64,000 bases of DNA from Gordonia hankookensis (GTDB lineage Bacteria > Actinomycetota > Actinomycetes > Mycobacteriales > Mycobacteriaceae), in assembly GCF_014673215.1 (NCBI RefSeq), contig NZ_JACWMS010000001.1, forward strand, positions 1,426,001 through 1,490,000, in the 5' to 3' direction. Under the pieces are notes generated by a model, which was given only the letters and a program-made list of their open reading frames with translations, made no database searches and was not told the DNA's origin. The position numbers and the translations under genes are program-made. Of the stretch, positions 17,460 through 25,592 are shown in pieces. Position 1 is the stretch's first letter. Each line of letters opens with the position of its first letter.

Positions 17460-19163
17460 TCAGGCCGCGTCGACGGCCTCCGGAGCCCCGATCGGTTTGC
17501 CCTGTCGCAGCGGCAGCTCCTTCCAGGTGATGGTGCCGACGATCGCGAGCAGCGACATGATCGACACCGCGAGGAAGACCCGGTCCATCGAATCGGCGAA
17601 TCCCTCCTTGATCGGCGCAGCGAGCTCGGTCGGCAGCTTCTCGATCACCGACGTGTCACTCATCACGCCGTCCGACGACGACGATGCCGCACCCGGGTTC
17701 TGCGAAGCCGCGACCAGCGACTTCCCGAATCCACTGACCTGCGGATCGCTGCTCTGCGCAGCCTGCACCACGGCCGTGCGGTACTCCGGCTGCGAGGCCG
17801 CCGACGTCATCTCGTCCTTGATGTTCGGGCCCATGAAGGAGAACAGCAGGGAGAAGAACACTGCGACGCCGAGCGTGCCACCCATCTGCCGGAAGAACGT
17901 CGCGGTTCCGGTGGACAGACCCATGTCCTTGGGCGGCAGGATGTTCTGCATCGCCAGGGTGATCGGCTGCATCAGGTTGCCGAGGCCGAAGCCGAGCAGC
18001 GCCGCCATCAGCATCACCAGATAGACCGGTGTCCCGGTGCCGACCAGATGCAGCAGGAATGTCGCCGACGTGATCAGCACGGCACCGATGATGGTGAAGA
18101 CCTTGTAGCGCCCGGTCCGCGAGATCAGCTGGCCGGACACGATCGAACCGGTCATGAGCCCGAGCACCATCGGCAGCATCTGGAGGCCTGCGACCATCGG
18201 GCTCGAACCCCGCAGCACCTGGAAGTACTGCGGCAGCATCGAGATACCGCCGAACATCACCGCACCGACGATGACGGACACCACGATGCCCTGGCTGAAC
18301 ACGCGGTTCTTGAACACCCGCAACGGGATGAGTGCCTGGTCGCCCATCGTGTGCTCGACCCAGATGAAGGCCCCGATACCGATCACGCCGATCGCGTAGC
18401 AGAGCAACGCCAACCCGGAGGTCCAGCCCCACTCACGACCCTGCTCGGCGACGATCAGCAGTGGCGCCACGGCCACGGCTAGGGCCGTCGCACCCCAGTA
18501 GTCGGTGCGTCCGCCGACGCCCTTCTGCTGGTCGTAGTTGAGCACCTTGTAGACCACGAACAGCGCGACGAGCCCGATCGGGACGTTCACCAGGAACACC
18601 CAGCGCCAGCCGGCGACCCAGAGGATCGACGCCTGCCCGGCGAACAGTCCGCCGAGGACCGGGCCCAGCACGCTGGACGTGCCGAACACGGCCAGGAAGT
18701 AACCCTGGTACTTCGCACGTTCACGCGGCGGCACGATGTCGCCGATGGTGGTCAGCGCCAGCGTCATCAGACCGCCTGCGCCCAGGCCCTGGAACGCGCG
18801 GAACGCGGCGAGCTCGTACATCGACGTCGCGATACTGCACAGCAGCGATCCCACGATGAAGATCGAGATGGCCAGCAGGAAGAACGGCTTACGACCGTAG
18901 AGGTCGGAGAGCTTGCCGTAGAGCGGTGTCACGATGGTCGCCGTGACCAGGTACGCGGTGGTCACCCACGCCTGCATGTCGTAACCCTGCAGGTCGTCGG
19001 CGATGGTGCGGATCGCGGTCGACACGATGGTCTGATCGAGTGCCGCGAGGAACATCCCCATCATGAGGCCCGCGAGGATCGTCAGGATCTGACGATGTGT
19101 CAGTCCCGCCCCCGCGACCTCGTCGGGAGCCGCCGTGTCCACGGCGGCCGTTGATTCTGTCAT
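17460..19163 (-). CDS. DHA2-family MFS drug/proton antiporter (EmrB/QacA type)
   Basis: A 567-residue exporter predicted to have 14 membrane helices. DHA2 marks are LAALDQTIVSTAIRTI in helix 1 (motif D1), LYGKLSDLYGRKP (motif A, about 82-94) and VFGTSSVLGPVLGG (motif C, antiporter signature). A polar loop of about 100 residues near 440-520 lies between the last two helices. ATG 19163 overlaps the MarR stop by 4 bp, so the two form one operon under the MarR repressor. Substrate unknown; likely a toxic organic compound. Confidence 0.9.
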   Translation of the reverse strand: MTESTAAVDTAAPDEVAGAGLTHRQILTILAGLMMGMFLAALDQTIVSTAIRTIADDLQGYDMQAWVTTAYLVTATIVTPLYGKLSDLYGRKPFFLLAISIFIVGSLLCSIATSMYELAAFRAFQGLGAGGLMTLALTTIGDIVPPRERAKYQGYFLAVFGTSSVLGPVLGGLFAGQASILWVAGWRWVFLVNVPIGLVALFVVYKVLNYDQQKGVGGRTDYWGATALAVAVAPLLIVAEQGREWGWTSGLALLCYAIGVIGIGAFIWVEHTMGDQALIPLRVFKNRVFSQGIVVSVIVGAVMFGGISMLPQYFQVLRGSSPMVAGLQMLPMVLGLMTGSIVSGQLISRTGRYKVFTIIGAVLITSATFLLHLVGTGTPVYLVMLMAALLGFGLGNLMQPITLAMQNILPPKDMGLSTGTATFFRQMGGTLGVAVFFSLLFSFMGPNIKDEMTSAASQPEYRTAVVQAAQSSDPQVSGFGKSLVAASQNPGAASSSSDGVMSDTSVIEKLPTELAAPIKEGFADSMDRVFLAVSIMSLLAIVGTITWKELPLRQGKPIGAPEAVDAA

Positions 19164-19666
19164 GCCTTTCCTTTCACAAAGTCTGTGATCGCCCGGGGCG
19201 CCTCATCGGTCTTGGCGCACGACGGCACGATGACGGATTCGGCGGCATCGACGAAGCGACTGAGCAGACGCACCAGCGTCCAGAGCTCGTCGTCGGTCCA
19301 GTCCGACATCGCATCGTCCATCGCGGTCCGGCGCACCATCCGCATGGCCTCGACCCGTTCGCGCCCGGCATCGGTGATCACGAGCAGGGTCGCGCGGCCG
19401 TCCGCGGGATCCGCCTCACGCCGCACCAGCCCGAGTTCGACGAGCTGCGCCACGTGGCGGCTGACCGTCGAGGGATCGGCGTTGAGGCTCTCCGCCAGCT
19501 CACGTGAGCGCATGGACTCGCGAGCGAGGTGGAAGAGGCCTTTGAACGCGGCCGTCTCGAACTCCCCGTCCGCGGTCTTGAACGTCGTGTGGACCGCACG
19601 GTCGCGCAGGCGCATGTACCGGGAGAGCACATCGAACAGATCGTCGACGGCTTTTTGATCGAGCAT
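19160..19666 (-). CDS. MarR-family transcriptional regulator of the MFS exporter
   Basis: 168 residues from ATG 19666, chosen for the GGGGAGG 8 nt before it; the longer frame begins inside the operator repeat. The winged helix-turn-helix covers about 50-105: LAESLNADPSTVSRHVAQLVELGLV is the HTH with recognition helix, and READPADGRATLLVITDAG is the wing. Repressors of this type release DNA on binding the exported compound. Two near-identical operator copies lie 40-71 bp upstream of the start, supporting autoregulation of the regulator-exporter operon. Confidence 0.9.
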   Translation of the reverse strand: MLDQKAVDDLFDVLSRYMRLRDRAVHTTFKTADGEFETAAFKGLFHLARESMRSRELAESLNADPSTVSRHVAQLVELGLVRREADPADGRATLLVITDAGRERVEAMRMVRRTAMDDAMSDWTDDELWTLVRLLSRFVDAAESVIVPSCAKTDEAPRAITDFVKGKA

Positions 19667-19705
19667 GCCCGTCACCTCCCCGAGATCAGCGATTTTACTT
19701 TCTCT

Positions 19706-19737
19706 TTGCAATTAGTTGCTTATTGCAATTAGTTGCT
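19706..19737. promoter_or_regulatory. tandem MarR operator: two copies of TTGCAATTAGTTGCT
   Basis: Identical 15-bp copies at 19706-19720 and 19723-19737, 17 bp apart. Each contains the imperfect palindrome GCAATTAGTTGC. They stand between the marR-MFS operon and the divergent allantoicase gene and are AT-rich against a GC-rich background. They are the best candidate binding site for the adjacent MarR protein. Confidence 0.7.
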
Positions 19738-19781
19738 GGCCGCAAGTATGCGCTCGCCCTTCGGCTCAATGCAAACTGGCC

Positions 19782-19787
19782 TACGAT
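19782..19787 (+). promoter_or_regulatory. -10 box (TACGAT) of a leaderless allantoicase transcript
   Basis: TACGAT ends 8 nt before the GTG at 19796, and no Shine-Dalgarno is present, so transcription probably starts at or next to the start codon. Confidence 0.45.
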
Positions 19788-19795
19788 GAGAACCC

Positions 19796-20830
19796 GTGAC
19801 TCCCCAGCCGCCGGCCGCCGCGGGCAACCGCCCACATTTCACTTCCATGCCTGACCTGGCACTTCGCGACCTCGGAGGCGCGGTGGTGTGGACCAACGAC
19901 GACCTGTTCGCCGAGGCGCAGAACCTGATCAAAACCGCACCCGCCCAGTATCAGCCGGCGACCTTCGGCCACAAGGGACAGGTGTACGACGGGTGGGAAA
20001 CCCGTCGCCGCCGGGTGGGTGGCGTCGACCAGGCCATCGTGCGACTCGGCGCACCCGGCGTGATCTACGGCGTGGTGGTCGATACGTCGTGGTTCAAAGG
20101 CAACTACCCACCATTCATCTCCGTGGAGGCAGCCGCCGTCGAGGGCGTCGTCTCCGTGGATCAGCTTCTCGACGACGTCGAGTGGGTGACGATCGTCGAG
20201 AAGACCGCCGCTGAGGGCGACACCCGCAATCCGTTCAAGGTCGATGCCAAGGATCGCTTCACCCACGTCCGGCTGACCATGCACCCCGACGGCGGAGTCG
20301 CGCGCTTCCGGGTCCACGGGCGCGGCGTACCCAATCCGCAGTTCTTCCGATACGGCCATTTCGACCTCGCGGCCCTGGAGAACGGCGGCCTGATCACCGC
20401 GTGTTCCAACATGTTCTACAGCTCCCCCAACAATCTGCTGATGCCCGGGCGGGCACGCAACATGGGCGAAGGCTGGGAGACCTCACGCCGTCGCGACGAG
20501 GGCAACGACTGGGTACAGGTCCGCCTCGCCGGGCGCGGGCAGGTCAGTCTCATCGAACTCGACACGAGCTATTTCCTCGGCAATGCACCCGGAGCCGCCA
20601 TGATCCGCGGTCGCGACGGCGAGGACGGCGAATGGTTCGAGATGTTGCCGCGCACCGACTTACAGCCCGATACCCGGCACCGGTTCGTCATCGACCTCGA
20701 TCGCCCGATGACCGAGGCCCGGATGGACATCTACCCCGACGGCGGGATGGCCCGCTTCAAGCTCTACGGGACGCTGACCCCAGACGCCGAGGCCGATCTC
20801 GTCGAGCAGTGGGAGCGCGGGGAGGCCTGA
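19796..20830 (+). CDS. alc: allantoicase
   Basis: Hydrolyses allantoate to ureidoglycolate and urea in purine/ureide nitrogen use. The 344-residue protein shows the two repeated jelly-roll halves of the family: each half has a GWETRRRR/GWETSRRR motif (about residues 63 and 223), a VVVDTSWFKGNYPP/IELDTSYFLGNAPG motif and a final MHPDGGVARFRVHG/IYPDGGMARFKLYG. No other ureide gene is nearby. GTG 19796 is the probable start; an ATG at codon 18 is an alternative. The 3' end overlaps the opposite gene by 67 bp. Confidence 0.93.
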   Translation: MTPQPPAAAGNRPHFTSMPDLALRDLGGAVVWTNDDLFAEAQNLIKTAPAQYQPATFGHKGQVYDGWETRRRRVGGVDQAIVRLGAPGVIYGVVVDTSWFKGNYPPFISVEAAAVEGVVSVDQLLDDVEWVTIVEKTAAEGDTRNPFKVDAKDRFTHVRLTMHPDGGVARFRVHGRGVPNPQFFRYGHFDLAALENGGLITACSNMFYSSPNNLLMPGRARNMGEGWETSRRRDEGNDWVQVRLAGRGQVSLIELDTSYFLGNAPGAAMIRGRDGEDGEWFEMLPRTDLQPDTRHRFVIDLDRPMTEARMDIYPDGGMARFKLYGTLTPDAEADLVEQWERGEA

Positions 20831-22161
20831 GGGCGCGGGAACGGTTGCCGTCGGCAGGATTCCGGTTGCCGTCGGCGGGACGCGGGCCAGGACACGGTGA
20901 CCTTCGTGTGCTCGACGGCGTCACCGAGGATCTTGTGCAGGTTGTAGATCGGACGATGTGATTCGAACTGGGTCTCGTAGGGGACCTTCATCTGCGCGAC
21001 GAGTTGCCCGTAGTGATTGTTCACCATGTCCTGATAACGCGGCAGCAGTTCGGTGGTCACGTACTTCCAGCGCAGATCGAACACCGACCAGTCCCAATCC
21101 GGGATCGGGGTCGCGATCGTGACGGTCCGGCCGTCGGCCATCCGGCCGTCATAGGTGTAGGAGATGAAGTCGCGCAACGCCGGAACTCCCGCGACCGACG
21201 GTGATCCGGCGAGCGTCATCGCATAGGTGAGCGCCGAGCCGACACCGGCCGACTTGCGGTAGTTGCGCACATTGTCGAACTGCCAGCCGACCACGTCGTA
21301 CTGTTCGCGGCGCAGCAGCGTCCCGTTGCCCTCGGAGACCCGGGCCGGGTTGTTCGACGCGATGTCTCGCCAGGCGGCGGCGACGGTGTCATCGATGATG
21401 CCGGCGCGGTGGAACTCGTCGATACCGTCGAGGCCGTCCCTGACGAAGGCGACGTGCATCGGCATGAGGTCGGAGAAGATCGCCTTCTGCATCACCAGGA
21501 TCTGCTTCGAGAACCAGGCCAGGTCGGCCGGGGTGATCTCGTCGGCGTGGTAGGCAAGGTTCTGCAGGCCTCTCGGGAACTGTCGGATGACTCCCGGTCC
21601 GGCGACCTGGGTGGCCTTCTCGATGATCTGGGCGGCCAGCGGTTGCAGACCGCGGATGCCGTAGATGTCGCCTGCGAGGACCACATCTGCAGTGCCACCG
21701 CCGAAGTCGGCACCGACCATGCCGGCCATCCCCGCCCACTGCAGGTTCCGGTGGGCGATCTGGAAGTTCTCGTAGTAGCGGTAGCTCTTGATCATGGTCG
21801 CCCGTGTCGCATGGAATCCCTTGGCCGGATCCCACGTGGCGAGGTCGATACCGGCGTCGGTCGTCGCCTGCACGAGGCGGTACTGGAACAGCAGTGCCGC
21901 ATAGCGTTTCGGCGCGATGCCGCTCGCGCGGGCCTCGCGCACCAGCTGTTCGAGTTGGTGGAGATCGGTCGGCAACGCCCGATTGACGCCGCCGCCGTAC
22001 TGGTCGGCGAACCGGTTCGTCAGCGGCAGGTCGAGGTAGCGCGTCACGGAATCGGCCTGCGCGGGCGCCGCCAGCGAGACACCGCCGATCAGCGCGGCCA
22101 TCACGGCAACGACGGCCACGGCCAGTCGGCCTGCCCGTGACACAGAACTTCCCCGATGCAT
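20764..22161 (-). CDS. secreted protein of unknown function with an abnormal C-terminal tail
   Basis: 465 residues. Sec signal peptide with cleavage near APAQADS, then a largely helical, Trp/Tyr-rich domain (about 35-425) with no motif I recognise. The last 38 residues after VTVSWPAS are Arg/Pro/Ser-rich (RRRQPESCRRQPFPRPQ) and look like translation of intergenic repeats plus antisense of alc. ATG 22161 is chosen because GAGGGGG lies 5 nt upstream; a frame-extending ATG at 22182 has none. Possible alternatives: enzyme or envelope structural protein; no basis to choose. Confidence 0.75.
   Translation of the reverse strand: MHRGSSVSRAGRLAVAVVAVMAALIGGVSLAAPAQADSVTRYLDLPLTNRFADQYGGGVNRALPTDLHQLEQLVREARASGIAPKRYAALLFQYRLVQATTDAGIDLATWDPAKGFHATRATMIKSYRYYENFQIAHRNLQWAGMAGMVGADFGGGTADVVLAGDIYGIRGLQPLAAQIIEKATQVAGPGVIRQFPRGLQNLAYHADEITPADLAWFSKQILVMQKAIFSDLMPMHVAFVRDGLDGIDEFHRAGIIDDTVAAAWRDIASNNPARVSEGNGTLLRREQYDVVGWQFDNVRNYRKSAGVGSALTYAMTLAGSPSVAGVPALRDFISYTYDGRMADGRTVTIATPIPDWDWSVFDLRWKYVTTELLPRYQDMVNNHYGQLVAQMKVPYETQFESHRPIYNLHKILGDAVEHTKVTVSWPASRRRQPESCRRQPFPRPQASPRSHCSTRSASASGVSVP
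20838..20880. repeat. two copies of GGTTGCCGTCGGC
   Basis: Copies about 22 bp apart between the alc stop and the expected end of the opposite gene. On the reverse strand they encode RRQP twice in the aberrant tail of the 20764 protein. Related elements occur at 17391-17444, 48755-48785 and 63095. Confidence 0.55.
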
Positions 22162-22297
22162 ACGTTCCCCCTCGCCGGTCATCCCCTATGACCGAGACGG
22201 CAGAACCGTACTGACCAGTGCGAAGCAGTGTCAACACAGCCCGCGGTGAGACGAAACACATCGCCGGTCTCACTCCCGGGCCATCGATCTCGAGACG

Positions 22298-22792
22298 TCA
22301 GGCGACGCGTCCCCGAGCGGGATCCAGGACGGGAAGCACCTGCTCGCGTACCCGGGCCGTGGTGGCCGAACCGTCGAGCGGCACGATGATGACCGCGTCG
22401 GCGATCTCGGCCACATAGATGTCCCGGATCAGCGAGACCAGCCCGTGTGGCGTCCCGACGTACCGGATCGTCTCGGGTTCGTCCGCGACCGCCGGGTGGT
22501 CGTCGAGATCGGCAGACGCGCGCGCAGATGCCGGATGCGGGGCGATGGCCGCCTCCACCTCCAGCGCGACGACGAAGTTCGCCTGATCATTCACGCCGGC
22601 CCGCAGCAGCGACCGCGCCCGCTGCGCATCGCGTAGGGTCGGCCGCCGCACGACGATCGGGAACGCCCTCGCCGAGGCGTCCCCCGCCAGCGCGACCTGC
22701 AGTCCCGGGCGCCCGATGCTGATCGTCGACGACGGGCGTGCGTACTCGATCGTCCCGGTTCGCTCGATTGTCCCGGTTCCCTCGACTGTCAT
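22298..22792 (-). CDS. luciferase-like monooxygenase C-terminal half (short or truncated)
   Basis: 164 residues. RPGLQVALAGD, then VVRRPTLRDAQRARSLLRAG and the end IRYVGTPHGLVSLIRDIY...VPLDGSATTARVREQVLPVL resemble the C-terminal half of flavin-dependent LLM enzymes, where a VGTP motif precedes the last helices. The N-terminal half of the TIM barrel, with the flavin site, is missing. Its ATG overlaps the desulfurase stop by 4 bp, so it is translationally coupled and SAM-IV controlled. The first 15 residues are a GTGTIERTGTIE duplication. It may be a degenerate partner or a dedicated short protein. Confidence 0.6.
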   Translation of the reverse strand: MTVEGTGTIERTGTIEYARPSSTISIGRPGLQVALAGDASARAFPIVVRRPTLRDAQRARSLLRAGVNDQANFVVALEVEAAIAPHPASARASADLDDHPAVADEPETIRYVGTPHGLVSLIRDIYVAEIADAVIIVPLDGSATTARVREQVLPVLDPARGRVA

Positions 22793-24141
22793 CGTGCCCT
22801 CGCTCTCGTGGTCAGTGTCGCCAGCGCGCCGACGAGGCGGTCGATGTCGCCGGAGCCGGTCCCGAGTCCGAAGCTTGCCCGCACCGCGCCGTCCGGGTAC
22901 CCGAGACGGTTCAACAACGGGTGCGCGCAGAACTTCCCGTCGCGGACACCGATTCCCGCTCTCTCACTGAGGAACACGGCCACCTCACGCGGCGTGTGGC
23001 CGTCGACGTCGAAGCCCGCGATACCGACGCGGTCCGTCGAGTCCTCGAAGATCCGCAGTTCCGTGACACCGTCGATCGTGGCCAGCCCGTCGTCGAGGCG
23101 TGCGCGCAGTAGTTCTTCGTGCAATCCGATGTGCTCGAACCCGACGGCGTCGAGCGCCTCACAGGCGGCCGCGATGGCCACGGCCCCCAGCACATTCGGC
23201 GAACCCGCCTCGTGACGGGCCGGGCCGGCATGCCACGCGATCGCGGTGTCGGTACCGGTGTCGCCGAAGGAGACGCTCGCCGATGCGCCGCCGCCGGCCA
23301 GGTAGGGCTCGGCGGCATCGAGCCAGTCCTGACGTCCGATCAGCACGCCCGCCCCGAACGGCGCATAGAGCTTGTGTCCGGAGAAGACCAGGTAGTCGAT
23401 GCCGTGTCCGACCATCGACACTCGACGGTGGGCGACGAGCTGGGCCGCATCGATGAGGATGCGCGCGCCGTTGCGGTGGGCGATCGATGCCAGTCGACCG
23501 ATCGGCAGCACCTCACCGGTGACATTCGACGCCGCGGTGACGGCCAGCAACGCGGCAGGCGCCGCGGCGAGTTCGGCCTCCAGCGCCGCGAGGGTGTCGT
23601 CGATGGTCGCGCACGCACCGACCACCCGCACCCGCGACGACCCGTCTCGTGCGGGCGCGCACCATGGCAGCAGGTTGGCGTGATGTTCGATGTCGAGCAC
23701 CACCACGTCACCGCGGGTCGCGTGGGCTGCGAGGTTGATGGCGTCGGTGGTGCCGCGCGTGAAGACCACGGCGTCGTCGGCGCGTGCCCGGACGAAGTCA
23801 CGGATCACCTCACGCGCCTGCTCGTACCGGGCCGTGGTGACCTGGGACAGGTGACCGGCACCCCGGTGGACGCTGGCGTACTGCGACAACGAGTTCGTGA
23901 CGGTCTGCGCCACCGCGGCCAACGCCGGCGCGCTCGCCGCGTAGTCGAGGTTGGCGTATCGCACTGTCTCGCCGGTCGAGCACGGCACGCACTCGTCGGC
24001 ACCGACGACCTGCGCCAACGGCGGGATCGTCTCGGTGTCGACGACCGGGGTGTGGCGAGGCGACGGCACCGGTGTGGTGAGAGGCGCCGGAGTGGTGAAG
24101 GGCGCCGGAGTGGTGAAGGGCGCCGAGAGGACAGCAGTCAT
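22789..24141 (-). CDS. class V aminotransferase, SufS-like cysteine desulfurase/selenocysteine lyase
   Basis: PLP enzyme of 450 residues. NLDYAASAPAL is the typical start of the fold, the PLP lysine is in LVFSGHKLYAPFGAG, and the sulfur-accepting Cys is in DGKFCAHPLLNRLG, as in SufS. Removing sulfur from cysteine or a related compound is the likely reaction. The first 45 residues contain 18-bp repeats coding (F/L)TTPAP. ATG 24141 has AGGAG 9 nt upstream. A SAM-IV riboswitch precedes it, so expression should fall when SAM is plentiful; this argues for a role in sulfur or methionine supply rather than Fe-S assembly. Confidence 0.88.
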   Translation of the reverse strand: MTAVLSAPFTTPAPFTTPAPLTTPVPSPRHTPVVDTETIPPLAQVVGADECVPCSTGETVRYANLDYAASAPALAAVAQTVTNSLSQYASVHRGAGHLSQVTTARYEQAREVIRDFVRARADDAVVFTRGTTDAINLAAHATRGDVVVLDIEHHANLLPWCAPARDGSSRVRVVGACATIDDTLAALEAELAAAPAALLAVTAASNVTGEVLPIGRLASIAHRNGARILIDAAQLVAHRRVSMVGHGIDYLVFSGHKLYAPFGAGVLIGRQDWLDAAEPYLAGGGASASVSFGDTGTDTAIAWHAGPARHEAGSPNVLGAVAIAAACEALDAVGFEHIGLHEELLRARLDDGLATIDGVTELRIFEDSTDRVGIAGFDVDGHTPREVAVFLSERAGIGVRDGKFCAHPLLNRLGYPDGAVRASFGLGTGSGDIDRLVGALATLTTRARAR

Positions 24142-24157
24142 GACAAATAGCTCCTGA

Positions 24158-24275
24158 GGAATCCGCACTTGCCGTGATCACTTCGAACACGGCCGGGTCG
24201 TCACCCGGAGCACCCCACCGCGGAGGAGGGTTGCCGACCAGCGAGCCGGGGCTTGTCACTGGCACTCATGACCCA
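24158..24275 (-). ncRNA. SAM-IV riboswitch
   Basis: On the reverse strand the segment reads GGGTCATGAGTGCCAGTGAC..CCCCGGCTCGCTGGTCGGCAAC..CGCGGTGGGGTGCTCCGGGTGACGACC, which I match from memory nearly base for base with the mycobacterial SAM-IV aptamer (GAGUGCCAGCG, CCCCGGCUUGCUGG, GGCAACCCUCC, CGCGGUGGGGUGC, CCGGGUGAUGACC). Complementary P1 to P4 arms can be found. It ends 16 nt before the start of the desulfurase gene, so control is probably at translation initiation. Confidence 0.9.
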
Positions 24276-24280
24276 CGTCA

Positions 24281-24310
24281 AGATTCACTGATGGCGCCTC
24301 GACGTGTCAA
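24281..24310 (-). promoter_or_regulatory. promoter of the SAM-IV transcript
   Basis: On the reverse strand, a perfect -35 TTGACA (24305-24310) is 17 bp from TGAATC (24282-24287), giving a start point about at the first base of the riboswitch. Confidence 0.65.
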
Positions 24311-24353
24311 TTTTCACTCACCGTGCGCAAAAGCCCGGCGGTAGCGTGAAGCC

Positions 24354-25472
24354 ATGGCCAACCCCGACGCCGACGGCGCGGATCCCGATGTGTTCATCCT
24401 GTCGCGGCCGACCGGCTCGGTGGTGGCGAACGGTGTTCGTCGTGGTTTCGTCGACGCCCGCGCGGCCGCCGAGGCACTACGCACGGGGGCCGTCGACGCA
24501 GTCGTCGGCGCGATCCCGTTCGACGTCGACGATCCCGCCGCCCTGATCACCCCCGGCACCCTCGTCCACTCCGCACGGCCCGTGGCCGGATCGCCGGGTG
24601 CGCCGCATCAGGTGCTGTCGATGTCGCTCCACCCCGATCAGCCGACCCATCGTGACCGGGTCGAACGCGCGATCAAACAGATCGCCGACGGCGAGCTGGA
24701 CAAGGTGGTGCTGGCACGATCGGTCGATGTGACCCTTGATCCGGCGGTCGACGTCGACGACCTGATCCGGGCTCTGGCGCAAGGCAATTCAGAGGGCAAC
24801 GCGTTCGGCGTCGACGTCGGGGCAGCCCGAGGAAGCGGCGGGTGGCTCGTCGGCGCGAGTCCGGAGTTGTTGGTGCGCAAGCAAGGCCGGACGGTGACCT
24901 GCCATCCGTACGCCGGGTCGGCGCCGCGTTCGGCGGATCCCGCAACCGACCGTGCCGCCGCAGACGCGCTCGCCGCGTCCGCCAAGGACCGGACCGAGCA
25001 TGCGTTCGTCGTCGACTACCTCCGCGATCGCCTGACCCCGCACTGCGTGGAGATCACCGTGCCGCCGTCGCCGGAGTTGCGCTCGACCGGCGAGATCTGG
25101 CATCTGGCGACGCCCATCCACGGCACCCTCCGCGACGAGGACATGACCGCCCTGGACCTCGCCCTGTTGCTGAGCCCCACACCGGCGGTCTGCGGAACAC
25201 CCAGTGACCTTGCCGCCCGGTTCATCCGGGACGTCGAGGGCGAGCGCGGCCTCTACGGCGGCGCGATCGGTTGGTGTGACGGCGCAGGCGACGGCGAATG
25301 GATGGTGACGATCCGCTGTCTGGAGTTGACCGCGGATCGACGCAGCCTGCGCACCTGGGCGGGAGGCGGCATCGTCGCGCAGTCCGACCCGGGCGCCGAG
25401 GTCGACGAGACAACGGCCAAACTGCGAACGGTGTTCAACGCCCTCGGGATCGAGACCCGCCCCAACCCCTGA
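24354..25472 (+). CDS. isochorismate synthase
   Basis: Converts chorismate to isochorismate for menaquinone, salicylate or catecholate siderophores. The 372-residue protein has the chorismate-binding marks KVVLARSVDVTL (about 124), WLVGASPELLVRK, THE-type loop EIWHLATPIHGTL (about 248) and GERGLYGGAIGW, ending in CLELTAD and AGGGIVAQSDPG. It is the size of EntC/MenF/DhbC. TAGCGT at 24342-24347 lies 6 nt before the ATG, so the mRNA is probably leaderless. Siderophore transport genes lie 2-10 kb away, but no partner biosynthesis gene is present, so entC versus menF is open. Confidence 0.88.
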   Translation: MANPDADGADPDVFILSRPTGSVVANGVRRGFVDARAAAEALRTGAVDAVVGAIPFDVDDPAALITPGTLVHSARPVAGSPGAPHQVLSMSLHPDQPTHRDRVERAIKQIADGELDKVVLARSVDVTLDPAVDVDDLIRALAQGNSEGNAFGVDVGAARGSGGWLVGASPELLVRKQGRTVTCHPYAGSAPRSADPATDRAAADALAASAKDRTEHAFVVDYLRDRLTPHCVEITVPPSPELRSTGEIWHLATPIHGTLRDEDMTALDLALLLSPTPAVCGTPSDLAARFIRDVEGERGLYGGAIGWCDGAGDGEWMVTIRCLELTADRRSLRTWAGGGIVAQSDPGAEVDETTAKLRTVFNALGIETRPNP

Positions 25473-25590
25473 TCGGGTAGGCACCACAACCCCACGGCCC
25501 GCCGATCGAGTAGGCACCACGACCACCAACCGCCGATCGAGTAGGCACCGAGCGCCAGCGAGGCGCCGTATCGAGATCCCCTCGACCGGC
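25471..25590. repeat. intergenic repeat cluster (GATCGAGTAGGCACC units)
   Basis: Three units starting GATCG(G/A)GTAGGCACC at 25471, 25504 and 25535 (spacing 33 and 31 bp), the last followed by GAGCGCCAGCGAGGCGCC and TATCGAGATCCCC. Part of the first unit is the isochorismate synthase stop region. Such units are commonly seen between genes in related genomes. They sit between two convergent genes and may also act as terminators. Confidence 0.7.
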
Positions 25591-25592
25591 CG

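Noticed and set aside
22789-24141. Housekeeping SufS of the Fe-S operon
   Set aside because: No suf genes nearby and a SAM-IV riboswitch in front; sulfur-supply role is more likely although the fold is SufS-like.
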